Origin: Anaerovirgula multivorans
GTDB lineage: Bacteria > Bacillota > Clostridia > Peptostreptococcales > Natronincolaceae
Reading direction: 5' to 3'
DNA: 46,250 nucleotides
Assembly: GCF_900188145.1 (NCBI RefSeq)
Contig: NZ_FZOJ01000035.1
Location: 1 to 46,250 of the forward strand
Shown: piece by piece, positions 16,658-24,483 of the stretch
Numbering within the stretch: the stretch's first letter is position 1
Layout of the letters: each line of letters starts with the position of its first letter
Program-made: the position numbers and the translations under genes
Notes under the pieces: generated by a model
Seen by the model: the letters and a program-made list of their open reading frames with translations, nothing else
Told to the model about the DNA's origin: nothing
Database searches by the model: none

Positions 16658-16675
16658 TGCGCTCGCCTCTCTTAC

Positions 16676-16686
16676 TGAACCGTTCA
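16676..16686 (-). promoter_or_regulatory. TetR operator, upstream of tetR
   Basis: TGAACCGTTCA, a perfect 5-bp inverted repeat around one central base, 19 bp before the tetR start. A near copy lies ahead of the second gene of the operon. Confidence 0.65.
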
Positions 16687-16840
16687 TTCAATTATTATTA
16701 TATTACTTTTTTCCTCATTAGTCAACCCATTTTCAACACGAAATAAGGCATTAAATGGCGTTTCTGCTAAACAGACCAGTTAAGCAAAGTCAAGCCTTTT
16801 TGAATAAAAAGTAATAAAACAAAAATGAACAAGATAACCA

Positions 16841-16863
16841 GGGCCGCTATGCTTTAGTGGCCC
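16841..16863 (-). terminator. probable terminator of the hydrolase gene
   Basis: GGGCCGCT and AGTGGCCC form an 8-bp stem with one wobble and a 7-base loop. On the minus strand it is followed by a T-rich run (GGTTATCTTGTTCATTTTTG). It lies 50 bp past the stop of the isochorismatase-type gene. Confidence 0.5.
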
Positions 16864-16914
16864 GAAGTCTTATAGTTCGCCGTTGAGAGCTAATCTAAGG
16901 TTAGTAGGCCTTCT

Positions 16915-17447
16915 TCATCGACTGAGTTCAGGAATATTTCTGTACTTCAAAGATGGATTAGGTAACAAGTCATTTAAATTAATGATTTTACTACCTTTAC
17001 TTTCATAATAGCGCAGCATTTCGTCAATTTTCCTTTTATCATAACTGGTAATGCAATCTGATAGGACATTAACGCCATAATTTGCTTTGCGTAAGTTGTA
17101 ACAGGTTGATTTAACACAAGCAACAGCATCTGCTCCTGCTATGTAGAAATCACATATTTCATTTTTACTAATAAAGTCTGCAAATTCTTCACAGCTTAAT
17201 GCGTTTCCTTTGTATTTTGTAAAAACATCTTTTGATACTATTTTCAAGTCTGAAGCTAATTCAGACCCATATGTATTGGGTTTAAGAGTCCTCGTGCCGG
17301 CTGATAAATTTTCATGCCTTATATATATAACATGAATATTATACTTGACTGCCCAATCAATAGCTTTATTGATATTTCCAATAACATCCTTGTAATTCTT
17401 TGTTATGTCATTTTGAATATCGATTATTAATAAGGCTTTTTTTGCAT
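16915..17447 (-). pseudogene. isochorismatase-family cysteine hydrolase, frameshifted at codon 3
   Basis: The frame from 17436 to 16915 gives about 173 residues of a complete isochorismatase-like hydrolase: ALLIIDIQNDITKNY with the catalytic Asp, a Lys-containing middle, and DFYIAGADAVACVKSTCYNL with the nucleophile Cys. The only plausible start, ATG 17447, has a perfect AGGAGG seven bases ahead, but a run of seven A's (17443-17437) puts it one base out of frame. Eight A's or five would restore the gene. It is either recently broken or corrected by slippage on the A-run. It is divergent from the WYL regulator at 17568, which may control it. The next in-frame start (TTG 17247) would lack the catalytic Asp. 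Confidence 0.75.
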
Positions 17448-17506
17448 AGTGTTTCCTCCTGATAGGTAGATTGATTTGTTTACTTTTTTATTATACCTTG
17501 TAATTG

Positions 17507-17535
17507 TTGACAACAGTATGGCAATAATCTATTAT
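17507..17535 (+). promoter_or_regulatory. sigma-A promoter of the WYL regulator gene
   Basis: TTGACA at 17507-17512 and TATTAT at 17530-17535 with an ideal 17-bp spacer, 32 bp before ATG 17568. The -35 box sits in the palindrome TGTTGACAACA, a candidate operator shared with the divergent hydrolase gene, which has TATAAT on the minus strand at about 17496-17491. Confidence 0.65.
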
Positions 17536-17567
17536 GATATTAAGAAATTTTGGAAGGCGGCTATCAG

Positions 17568-18500
17568 ATGAAAGTTGACAGGCTTGTTAGCATTATTATG
17601 ATACTCCTTGATAAAGAGCGTATAGGCGCACAGGAGTTAGCAGATATGTTTGAAGTTTCACCCCGCACAATCTACCGCGACATAGACACGATCAATATGG
17701 CGGGTATTCCTGTTCGCGGGGCATCGGGAGTGGGCGGCGGCTTTGAAATCATGCAGAAATATAAGATTGATAGAAAGGTTTTTTCGACTGCCGACCTTTC
17801 TGCTATCTTGATGGGGCTTTCTGGTCTTTCCAACATGATACGAGGTGATGAACTGGTAAACGCCCTTGCGAAAGTCAAGAGTTTTATCCCCGCCGACAGA
17901 GCGAAAGACATTGAATTAAAATCAAATCAAATATATATAGATTTAAGTCCGTGGATGGGCAACAGGAACATACAACCATATTTAGAAATTATCAAAACAG
18001 CTTTACAGGAAAGCAAGCTACTTTCATTTGAATATGCAGACCGCTACGGAAATAAAACCGCACGAACAGCTGAGCCGTATCAGCTTGTATTGAAAAATAG
18101 CCATTGGTATTGGCAAGGGTATTGCCTTAAAAGAAATGATTTTCGCTTATTTAAAATATCTCGCATATCAAATCTACAAATACAAGAGGAAATTTTTACG
18201 CCACGAGATTATCAAAAACCGGAGTTAGATTTTGCTGATATTTTGGCAACTATGCAAACAAAAATCAAAATTCGTATTCATAAAGCCGTCATGGACAGGG
18301 TACTTGGTTATTGCACTCATGAACACTTTTCGCCAGACGGTGATGAGCATTACATTGTTAGTTTTCCTTTCATAGAGAACGAATACTACTACAATATTCT
18401 TTTCAGTTTCGGGGATAAATGCGAGTGTTTAGAGCCGTTACATATCCGCACAGAAATGAAGCGTAGAATACATGATATAGCTACCTTATACGAAAACTAG
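17568..18500 (+). CDS. HTH_11/WYL-domain transcriptional regulator
   Basis: A 310-residue YafY-type regulator. The N-terminal winged helix reads IGAQELADMFEVSPRTIYRD and the wing GASGVGGGFEIMQKYKID. The WYL ligand domain follows (LLSFEYADRYGNKTARTAEP, then NSHWYWQGYCLKRNDFRLFK, where the WYL triad appears as Trp-Tyr-Trp), then a WCX-like C-terminus (DRVLGYCTHEHFSPDGDEHY). The start is ATG 17568 with GGAAGGCGG; TTG 17550 overlaps that site. It is divergent from the frameshifted hydrolase and is a likely regulator of it. The ligand is unknown. Confidence 0.85.
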   Translation: MKVDRLVSIIMILLDKERIGAQELADMFEVSPRTIYRDIDTINMAGIPVRGASGVGGGFEIMQKYKIDRKVFSTADLSAILMGLSGLSNMIRGDELVNALAKVKSFIPADRAKDIELKSNQIYIDLSPWMGNRNIQPYLEIIKTALQESKLLSFEYADRYGNKTARTAEPYQLVLKNSHWYWQGYCLKRNDFRLFKISRISNLQIQEEIFTPRDYQKPELDFADILATMQTKIKIRIHKAVMDRVLGYCTHEHFSPDGDEHYIVSFPFIENEYYYNILFSFGDKCECLEPLHIRTEMKRRIHDIATLYEN

Positions 18501-18597
18501 AACAAGGAGTCTAGCCACAATGTTTAAAGATGCGGGTGATTACCCTACCGACAAGGCCCTATCAGGTTCAAACATCATCATTTTTGTCGCTTCAAGG

Positions 18598-18620
18598 CAT
18601 GTTGAGTGCGTGGTATTGAT
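18598..18620 (+). other. rlmD 3'-end-like att core, copy B
   Basis: CATGTTGAGTGCGTGGTATT and following bases encode Arg-His-Val-Glu-Cys-Val-Val-Leu-Met-Ser-Arg, then Val-Asp-Lys and a stop. It is the closest of the copies to the usual RlmD C-terminus, but the upstream codons (IIFVAS) are not RlmD, as expected for a recombination junction. Compare copies at 3323, 35323 and 39114. Confidence 0.6.
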
Positions 18621-18906
18621 GTCAAGGGTGGACAAGTAGGTGTGTCAAAACCCCAGTAAATAAGCCATTTGCGGGGTTTTGGAGTCGAAACCCAAGCATT
18701 GAAAATAACGATTTTATCGCTTCGTTGGAATATGTCAAAAAAGATGATTTTGAAGTGTACAGAGCAATTTAGATGTCGGTGCTTGACGAGTGGTCAGGTT
18801 AGATGTTGGGTGTTCGTGAGTGGTCGATTTGGATGTTTTTTTGAAAAATTAAGGTTGTGTGGTCGGGTTGGATATAGGAATAAAAAACGCAAGCGGAGGG
18901 TTGAAT
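18621..18906 (+). repeat. degenerate tandem repeat of a GTGGTC-GGTT-GATGT motif
   Basis: Between about 18768 and 18872 a motif of roughly 30 bp recurs: TTTAGATGTCGGTGCTTGAC, GAGTGGTCAGGTTAGATGTT, GAGTGGTCGATTTGGATGTT, GTGTGGTCGGGTTGGATATA. The copies are imperfect. No coding frame with a ribosome site covers them. A G/C hairpin in the CCCCAGTAAATAAGCCATTT region (about 18653-18680, CCCC...GGGG arms) precedes it. Role unknown. Confidence 0.5.
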
Positions 18907-19110
18907 ATGCAGGATTTTACAGTTGAAGAGTTGAGCCAAGCGCATCGCGCCTTGCTATCCACGCTCCACAAGTGTGAGAAGATGGATGTCACGAAACTGG
19001 GTAAGTCACAGCAGACTCTTCTTGTACGGCGAATCGCCGCCTTGAAGGTCGCGTTGACACTGATTGAGAAAGAACAAACCCAAAAAGAAAATGGAGAGAA
19101 ATCGTTATGA
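18907..19110 (+). CDS. small hypothetical protein coupled to DUF2200 gene
   Basis: A 67-residue charged helical protein starting at ATG 18907 with AGCGGAGGGTTGA ahead. It has no signal peptide or membrane helix; segments such as ELSQAHRALLSTLHKCEKMD and QQTLLVRRIAALKVALTLIE suggest a two-helix hairpin. Its stop overlaps the next start (ATGA), so it is translated with the DUF2200 gene. I do not recognise a family. Confidence 0.65.
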   Translation: MQDFTVEELSQAHRALLSTLHKCEKMDVTKLGKSQQTLLVRRIAALKVALTLIEKEQTQKENGEKSL

Positions 19111-19454
19111 AACCTAGAATATTTACGACTGCTTTTTCAAAAGTCTACCCATTACTCGTTCAAAAATCGGAGAAAAAGGGTAGAATAAAAGAAGAAGTCG
19201 ATACGGTCACTTATTGGCTGACTGGATATGACGAGTATGGCTTACAGGAGCAAATTAATAAAGGAGTTGACTTTGAGACGTTCTTTGCAGAAGCACCGCA
19301 AATCAACCCAAACGCCCATAAAATTACGGGAGTAATATGCGGCATTCGCGTCGAGGAAATCGAAAACCCTCTCATGCAGAAAATCAGGTGGCTTGACAAA
19401 CTGGTGGACGAATTGGCAAAAGGTAAGTCAATGGAGAAGGTTCTGAGAAGTTAA
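19107..19454 (+). CDS. DUF2200-family protein
   Basis: A 115-residue small cytosolic protein. The N-terminus RIFTTAFSKVYPLLVQKSEK followed by KGRIKEEVDTVTYWLTGYDE is the DUF2200 signature, and the Gly-Ile/Val-Arg-Val-Glu-Glu-Ile-Glu-Asn-Pro-Leu-Met-Gln-Lys-Ile-Arg-Trp-Leu-Asp-Lys-Leu-Val-Asp-Glu-Leu block near the end completes it. The biochemical role of the family is not known to me. It overlaps the 67-aa gene by four bases and lies 85 bp ahead of arr. Confidence 0.85.
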   Translation: MKPRIFTTAFSKVYPLLVQKSEKKGRIKEEVDTVTYWLTGYDEYGLQEQINKGVDFETFFAEAPQINPNAHKITGVICGIRVEEIENPLMQKIRWLDKLVDELAKGKSMEKVLRS

Positions 19455-19538
19455 TATCAACACGCGCAAGCTATTTATCAATGTTCTAGGAATAGGTAAT
19501 TGCAACAGCCTGTTCTTCACGAAGGGAAGGGATAAAAT

Positions 19539-19973
19539 ATGAGTACAAATAAAGAACAGATACCCTCCGGATCTTTGGACCCAGGGCCTTTCTACCACGG
19601 TACAAAAGCTGACTTGAAGCCGGGAGATTTGTTGGTACCTGGCTATAGCTCTAACTATGGTGAGCGAAAGAAGGCAAACTTCATTTATTTTACCGCAACC
19701 ATGGATGCAGCTATATGGGGAGCAGAGCTTTCGGTTGGCGACAAGCCTGGTCGGATCTATCAAGTGGAACCCACCGGGACCTTCGAGAATGATCCTAATT
19801 TGACTGATAAGAAATTTCCAAGGAATCCTACAAGGTCTTACCGTACCAAACAGCAGCTGCGAGTAGTGGGTGAAGTCTTGGAATGGGAGGGACACCCTCC
19901 GGAGGTACTCCAGAACATGATAGATAATCTTGAGAAGCTGAAAAGGCTTGGTATCGAGGCGATAAACGACTAA
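19539..19973 (+). CDS. arr: NAD(+)--rifampin ADP-ribosyltransferase
   Basis: A 144-residue Arr enzyme that inactivates rifamycins by ADP-ribosylating the 23-OH with NAD. Near-complete family signature: GPFYHGTKADLKPGDLLVPG (catalytic His20), SSNYGERKKANFIYFTATMD, AIWGAELSVGDKPGRIYQVE, and DDPNLTDKKFPxNPTxSYRT, here with ENDPNLTDKKFPRNPTRSYR. Length is typical. ATG 19539 has AAGGGAAGGGATAAAAT ahead. It is a probable resistance determinant next to a recombination scar (18598), consistent with acquisition on a mobile segment, although chromosomal arr genes are also common. Confidence 0.92.
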   Translation: MSTNKEQIPSGSLDPGPFYHGTKADLKPGDLLVPGYSSNYGERKKANFIYFTATMDAAIWGAELSVGDKPGRIYQVEPTGTFENDPNLTDKKFPRNPTRSYRTKQQLRVVGEVLEWEGHPPEVLQNMIDNLEKLKRLGIEAIND

Positions 19974-20109
19974 CTGCGTGATAGTAGATAATAGGGATAT
20001 ACACGCAAAAGTGGATAGAAAATAGTAGATAGTCGATTATATTGTGCACAGATTGTCGGATGGATAAATGCATCCTTTGATAATATTGATGGTGAAAGGA
20101 GGTTGTTTG

Positions 20110-20988
20110 ATGGATACTTTAAGAAGTATGAATAATGCATTGGCATACATTGAAGAGCACTTAACTGGTGATATCGATTATAGTAAAATTTCTAAAATTG
20201 CTTACTGTTCAGAGTATCATTTTAAGCGGATGTTTTCTTTTTTATCAGGCATAAGTTTGTCAGAATATATTCGGAGAAGAAGACTAACACTTGCTGCGCT
20301 TGAGTTGAAAGATAGGGATTTGAGAATAATCGATGTTGCTGTAAAGTACGGTTATGGTTCTGCTGATTCATTCTCACGTGCTTTTTATTCTATGCATGGC
20401 ATTCTCCCTTCTGAAGCAAGAAGTGAGAATACACAATTAAAAGCTTATCCTAAAATGACCTTTCAATTATCAATTAAAGGAGGATGTGAAATGAATTATC
20501 GTATTGTTGAAAAAGAGTCATTTAAGTTAGTAGGATTTAAGAGGAGAGTTCCAATTATTTTTAATGGTGTCAATCCAGAGATTGCTAAAATGTATGAACT
20601 TTTAACCCCTGAGGTTATTAAAGAATTAAAATCACTTTCAAACGTTGAACCAACAGGTATTATTAGTGCTTCCACTAATTTTTCTGAAGGGAGAATGGAA
20701 GAAAAAGGAGAATTAGACCATTACATCGGTGTAGCAACCTCAAGTAATGAGACAGCAAAATTTGATGAACTAATAATTGATGCTAGTACCTGGGCGGTAT
20801 TCGAATCGATTGGACCATTCCCGGAAACACTTCAAAACGTGTGGGGAAGGATATACTCAGAGTGGTTCCCATCTTCAGGGCATGAGGCAGTTGAAGGTCC
20901 TGAAATTTTGTGGAATGAGAGTCCGGACACAGGAAATCCGAATTACCGGAGCGAAATTTGGATTCCAGTAAGAAAAAAAGACAATTAA
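20110..20988 (+). CDS. AraC-family regulator with GyrI-like ligand domain
   Basis: A 292-residue two-domain regulator like Rob or SoxS-GyrI fusions. Residues 1-105 form the AraC double HTH (SKIAYCSEYHFKRMFSFLSG and IIDVAVKYGYGSADSFSRAF). Residues about 125-292 form a GyrI-like effector domain (MNYRIVEKESFKLVGFKRRV, WAVFESIGPFPETLQNVWGR, IYSEWFPSSGHEAVEGPEIL), which binds drug-like molecules. ATG 20110 has GTGAAAGGAGGTTGTTTG ahead; the longer frame is rejected. It lies 136 bp behind arr, on the same strand. A role in drug response is possible but no operator is visible. Confidence 0.88.
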   Translation: MDTLRSMNNALAYIEEHLTGDIDYSKISKIAYCSEYHFKRMFSFLSGISLSEYIRRRRLTLAALELKDRDLRIIDVAVKYGYGSADSFSRAFYSMHGILPSEARSENTQLKAYPKMTFQLSIKGGCEMNYRIVEKESFKLVGFKRRVPIIFNGVNPEIAKMYELLTPEVIKELKSLSNVEPTGIISASTNFSEGRMEEKGELDHYIGVATSSNETAKFDELIIDASTWAVFESIGPFPETLQNVWGRIYSEWFPSSGHEAVEGPEILWNESPDTGNPNYRSEIWIPVRKKDN

Positions 20989-21102
20989 TTCCAATAGTAT
21001 GGTCCAGGTGAGTTAAAGCAGCAATAATGCGTCACTAAAGCTAGTTTCAACGCATATACGGAAATGACATGATAAGCTATAGTATGTTTGATACTATGAA
21101 AA

Positions 21103-21152
21103 CAAGGCACTCTACGCTCAATAAGCTCGTAGAATGCCTTGTTCATTTTTTG
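21103..21152 (+). terminator. intrinsic terminator
   Basis: CAAGGCACTCTACG pairs with CGTAGAATGCCTTG (14 bp, one wobble) around an 11-base loop, followed by TTCATTTTTTG. It ends either the AraC gene from the left or, on the minus strand, lies just after the recombinase fragment. Confidence 0.75.
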
Positions 21153-21362
21153 TTATGCTTCCACATCCACCGTCACGCCGGACTTGAATGCCACGGTGAA
21201 TTTATTCTCGTAGACGGTGACCTTTTCAATCAGCCGCCGGATAAGCTGCTCATCGTATTCGGTTATGGCGATGGGCTGTTCCTGCAGGAATGCGCGCATA
21301 TCTCCAATCCGTTTTCGCAACTCATCCCGGCCTGCAATTTCCAATGGAAGAACTGCTGAGGT
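21153..21362 (-). pseudogene. C-terminal fragment of large serine recombinase
   Basis: On the minus strand about 68 codons read PLEIAGRDELRKRIGDMRAF, LQEQPIAITEYDEQLIRRLI and end EKVTVYENKFTVAFKSGVTV-Asp-Val-Glu-Ala. This is the same C-terminal tail as in the relics at 1393-1771 and 36983-37132, here intact but with the catalytic part missing. Its right edge abuts the truncated front of the terminase gene, so a rearrangement joined the two. Confidence 0.8.
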
Positions 21363-21370
21363 TGGTATAA

Positions 21371-22903
21371 ATGTTTGATGAGAACAAGGCCAAGAGAGTT
21401 ATTCAGTTTATCAATCAGCTTAAACACACAAAAGGGGTATGGCATGGAGTTCCTTTTGATTTACTACCTTGGCAGGAGCAGATAATTAGCGATATATTTG
21501 GTACCGTCAAAAAAGATGGTTATAGAAAGTATAATACAGCATATGTAGAAATACCCAAGAAGAATGGTAAGAGTGAGATTGCAGCTGCGATTGCTTTATA
21601 CCTTACCTGTGGAGATGGAGAATGGGGGGCGGAAGTGTATGGCTGTGCAGCTGATAAGCAACTTGATGTTGCTGTTGAAATGGTGGAGCAGTGTCCTGCT
21701 CTAAAGAAAAGAATTAAGCCAGTGATGTCTAGAAAAAGGCTAGTGTATCTTCCGACAGCAAGCTTTTATCAAGTACTTTCTGCGGAAGCCTATACAAAGC
21801 ATGGACTGAATGTCCATGGCGTAATCTTTGATGAGCTTCATGCCCAACCAAATAGACAACTTTATGATGTAATGACCAAAGGTTCAGGGGATGCAAGAAA
21901 GCAACCTCTTTTCTTTTTAATCACAACAGCAGGTAATGACAGAAACTCCATCTGCTATGAAGTTCATAAAAAAGCAGAAGATATTTTAAAAGGCAAAAAG
22001 AATGATTCTACATTTTATCCAGTAATCTACGGGATAGATGAAGGTGATGATTGGTCTGATGAAAATAGCTGGTATAAAGCCAATCCATCCCTTGGCCATA
22101 CCATTGACATAGATAAAGTTAGAGCATCCTTTATTAGTGCCAAAGAAAATCCAGCTGAAGAGAACCTATTTAGACAGCTAAGACTCAATCAATGGGTCAA
22201 GCAATCAGTACGCTGGATGCCCGCGGATGTATGGAATAAATGTAATTTTGAAGTGAATGCGGAGAGTCTTATCGGCAGAGAATGCTATGCAGGGCTTGAC
22301 CTTTCAAGCAGCATTGATATTACAGCCTTTGTTTTAATCTTTCCACCAAGAACAGAAGAAGAGCGATATATTGTACTACCTTACTTTTGGATACCAGAAG
22401 AAAATATGCATTTAAGAGTAAGAAGGGACCACGTTCCTTATAATGTTTGGGAAAAGCAAGGGTTTATCAAAACCACTGAAGGAAATGTCATCCACTATGG
22501 CTTCATTGAGAAATTCATAGAGGACTTGGGTGATAAGTACAACATTAAAGAAATTGCCTTTGACAGATGGAACGCTACACAGATGGCTCAGAATCTTGAG
22601 GATTTAGGATTTACAGTGGTGCCATTTGGCCAAGGTTTTAAGTTTATGGCTCCACCGACCAAAAGGCTAATGGAACTTACCTTAGAGAAGAAAATAGCCC
22701 ATGGAGGTAATCCAGTTCTAGCTTGGATGATGGATAATATTCATGTAAGAACAGACCCAGCAGGGAATATAAAGCCGGATAAAGAAAGGTCAACGGAGAA
22801 AATTGACGGTGCTGTAGCTATGATTATGGCACTAGATAGAGCGATTAGAAATGAGGGTAGTGGTGGAAGTGTATATGATGGACGAGGAATATTGGTTTTA
22901 TAA
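21371..22903 (+). CDS. terL: phage terminase large subunit, 5'-truncated
   Basis: A 510-residue TerL (Terminase_1), the motor and nuclease that packages phage DNA. The ATPase has AYVEIPKKNGKSEIAAAIAL (Walker A variant, about 58-75) and VIFDELHA (Walker B, 151-158). The nuclease domain has YAGLDLSSSIDITAFVL (about 307-323), EIAFDRWNATQMAQNLEDLG and a late Asp in KIDGAVAMIMALDRAI. Relatives carry about 40 more N-terminal residues; here the homology begins at the ATG, eight bases after the recombinase fragment, so the front was lost in the rearrangement. No portal, protease or capsid gene follows, so the prophage cannot be complete. Confidence 0.9.
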   Translation: MFDENKAKRVIQFINQLKHTKGVWHGVPFDLLPWQEQIISDIFGTVKKDGYRKYNTAYVEIPKKNGKSEIAAAIALYLTCGDGEWGAEVYGCAADKQLDVAVEMVEQCPALKKRIKPVMSRKRLVYLPTASFYQVLSAEAYTKHGLNVHGVIFDELHAQPNRQLYDVMTKGSGDARKQPLFFLITTAGNDRNSICYEVHKKAEDILKGKKNDSTFYPVIYGIDEGDDWSDENSWYKANPSLGHTIDIDKVRASFISAKENPAEENLFRQLRLNQWVKQSVRWMPADVWNKCNFEVNAESLIGRECYAGLDLSSSIDITAFVLIFPPRTEEERYIVLPYFWIPEENMHLRVRRDHVPYNVWEKQGFIKTTEGNVIHYGFIEKFIEDLGDKYNIKEIAFDRWNATQMAQNLEDLGFTVVPFGQGFKFMAPPTKRLMELTLEKKIAHGGNPVLAWMMDNIHVRTDPAGNIKPDKERSTEKIDGAVAMIMALDRAIRNEGSGGSVYDGRGILVL

Positions 22904-22953
22904 AAATGTCTCCAATGGTATACTTAATCTATATCGGCCTAGGAGGGGATAAC

Positions 22954-23583
22954 TTGGAGCTAAACAATCAAACAGAGGATGACATAAGAGAGTTTGCTGG
23001 AAGATTACCTTTACTGAAAATGAATAATATCAATTCGATTTTTTATGAAATGCTCCCTTTATGTGGATTTGGACTGCCTATTGCATTTTCTAGGTATTTA
23101 TCTTTACACAGAAAAATTAGTTTCGGTTCTTATGCACTCATAAATGCTTATAGAAAAAATCATAAAAGCCTATGGGGAGATGACCTAGAAGATTCTCTTT
23201 GGGAAAGAAGCATGTATTTTGAAAATGCAATTGAGGCCTATAATAAAGTAGTTGACTATGTATATGTAATTTTATACTTTAATTTTGAACTGTATAAAAC
23301 CATCGACAAAGAAGAAATAAAAACAAAAGATGATATAATTCGTATTTCGGAAAAAATAAGAGGCAAGAAGCTGGAAAAAATCAGTAAGTGGATCTGCAGT
23401 AATGAGAGCACATTGGATTTTTCAGCAAAATTTATCAAGTATGAAAAATCCGATGTTTTGGAAATGAGAAATCTTGCAAATGATATCAAACATAGAGGCT
23501 GTATTGCTGTAGAAGGTACTGAATTACTTACAAGAAGTTGGCTGAGCTGGAAGCTGAAAATAAAAGGCTCAAAAAAGAGCTAG
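22954..23583 (+). CDS. hypothetical protein, HEPN-like, fused at its end to IS debris
   Basis: About 209 residues from TTG 22954, which follows AGGAGGGG at good spacing. Mostly helical and cytosolic. The end contains DVLEMRNLANDIKHRGCIAV, resembling the Arg-Asn...Lys-His signature of HEPN-type domains (for instance Cthe_2314-like proteins), some of which act as RNases in defence or toxin systems. The match is short, so this is a weak guess. The last 15 or so residues come from IS3 DNA read in another frame, so the true C-terminus is lost. It sits directly behind terL, where phage head genes should be. Confidence 0.5.
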   Translation: MELNNQTEDDIREFAGRLPLLKMNNINSIFYEMLPLCGFGLPIAFSRYLSLHRKISFGSYALINAYRKNHKSLWGDDLEDSLWERSMYFENAIEAYNKVVDYVYVILYFNFELYKTIDKEEIKTKDDIIRISEKIRGKKLEKISKWICSNESTLDFSAKFIKYEKSDVLEMRNLANDIKHRGCIAVEGTELLTRSWLSWKLKIKGSKKS

Positions 23584-23878
23584 ATGATGCTAAGGACACA
23601 GTGGAAGTACTAAAAAAGTCAGTAGCTATTTTCATAAAACCACGGAAGTAACAGTTGCCAGTAAATATGATTTTATTAAAACTAATGCTTCTAGGCACTC
23701 TGTAAAGAATTTGTACAATCTACTTGAAGTGTCACGGAGCGGTTATTATGACTGGGCTGAGGTAAAAGAAATAATCCCTTGTATCCGAAACACAGCTTAT
23801 AGCATAATGAAGAAAAACGGCATAAAATCAAAGCGTAAAGTCAAGAATAATTTTTATACATTTTTTAAAGACGCATAA
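23532..23878 (+). pseudogene. IS3-family transposase relic (orfA tail plus orfB pieces)
   Basis: From 23532 one frame reads KKLAELEAENKRLKKELDDA and DTVEVLKKSVAIF, the zipper end of OrfA. The second frame reads KYDFIKTNASRHSVKNLYNL, LEVSRSGYYDW and then jumps to IRNTAYSIMKKNGIKSKRK, parts of OrfB with an internal deletion. The DDE core is missing. It is unlike the IS3 at 11500, which has a different zipper sequence, so it is a separate insertion. Confidence 0.7.
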
Positions 23879-23895
23879 ATAATTCGACAAAGGAA

Positions 23896-23936
23896 AAGTG
23901 AACAGACCACCAGTCCTGCCCACTTTTTCTTTTTAC
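23896..23936. terminator. possible bidirectional terminator
   Basis: AAAAGTG and CACTTTT arms (7 bp) flank a 20-base loop, with T-runs on both strands. It lies past the stop of the minus-strand membrane protein at 23969. Confidence 0.4.
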
Positions 23937-23968
23937 TGTCTTCATTATAGTTTTTATGAGTTGACAAA

Positions 23969-24259
23969 TCACATAATAAGATTTCCAAGTCCTAAAACAA
24001 TAATTATGATAAATAGGATTAGTACCTGCTTATCATTTAAGATTACTGCATTGGGAGTTGCATATTTCTTTTTCAAATGGTAGAGTATGCCTAATGTAAT
24101 AACAAAAATAACTATTCCACCATATAGAATAAATGAAGAGAACATATGTGCAAAGTCTATATTTAAAAATAGCAATAGCTTTTTTATATAGGTTAGACTA
24201 AGGTACAGAATTATTGAGTACATAAGCAATAACCATTCTTTTTTTTCATCTAAACTCAT
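23969..24259 (-). CDS. small membrane protein, three helices
   Basis: A 96-residue hydrophobic protein, ATG 24259 behind GAGGAGGGATTAC, a strong ribosome site. Helices are at about residues 9-28 (LLLMYSIILYLSLTYIKKLL), 40-60 (FSSFILYGGIVIFVITLGIL) and 76-95 (VLILFIIIIVLGLGNLIM). The loop between helices 2 and 3 is basic. No family recognised. It is surrounded by gene relics and may be a survivor of the same lost segment. Confidence 0.65.
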   Translation of the reverse strand: MSLDEKKEWLLLMYSIILYLSLTYIKKLLLFLNIDFAHMFSSFILYGGIVIFVITLGILYHLKKKYATPNAVILNDKQVLILFIIIIVLGLGNLIM

Positions 24260-24324
24260 GTAATCCCTCCTCTATAATTAAGTTTAATAAAATAGCGACC
24301 AACTTTGATATCCCATATTCCAGC

Positions 24325-24483
24325 CTAGGAGACCATCATTGGTTTCTCCGTACACATATTGAATAGATACTCGGACACCCTTTGAATAAGGCCATCTCTG
24401 ATAACATCACTTTCATACTCCTGTTTAAACTCCTTAACAGCCTCTTTTAATCTATCTAGCGCATTTTAAAAATTCGTCAATTT
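24325..24483 (-). pseudogene. HEPN (nucleotidyltransferase substrate-binding) relic
   Basis: The minus strand reads NALDRLKEAVKEFKQEYESD and VIRDGLIQR before losing the frame, matching the front of HI0074-like HEPN proteins (consensus RLKEAL...D.VIQRFEF). These pair with MNT nucleotidyltransferases in HEPN/MNT toxin-antitoxin systems. The MNT relic lies directly upstream, as expected. The catalytic Arg-x4-6-His motif is missing. Confidence 0.55.

Noticed and set aside
18768..18872. CRISPR-like array
   Set aside because: The repeats are imperfect, run directly into one another without regular spacers, and no cas gene is present.
18669..18926. Plus-strand open frame through the tandem repeat
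   Set aside because: Composition is repeat-driven (Cys/Arg/Gly-rich), there is no ribosome site, and it overlaps the better-supported gene at 18907.
21069..21359. Plus-strand open frame of 96 codons
   Set aside because: It covers a terminator and the antisense of the minus-strand recombinase tail; no ribosome site.
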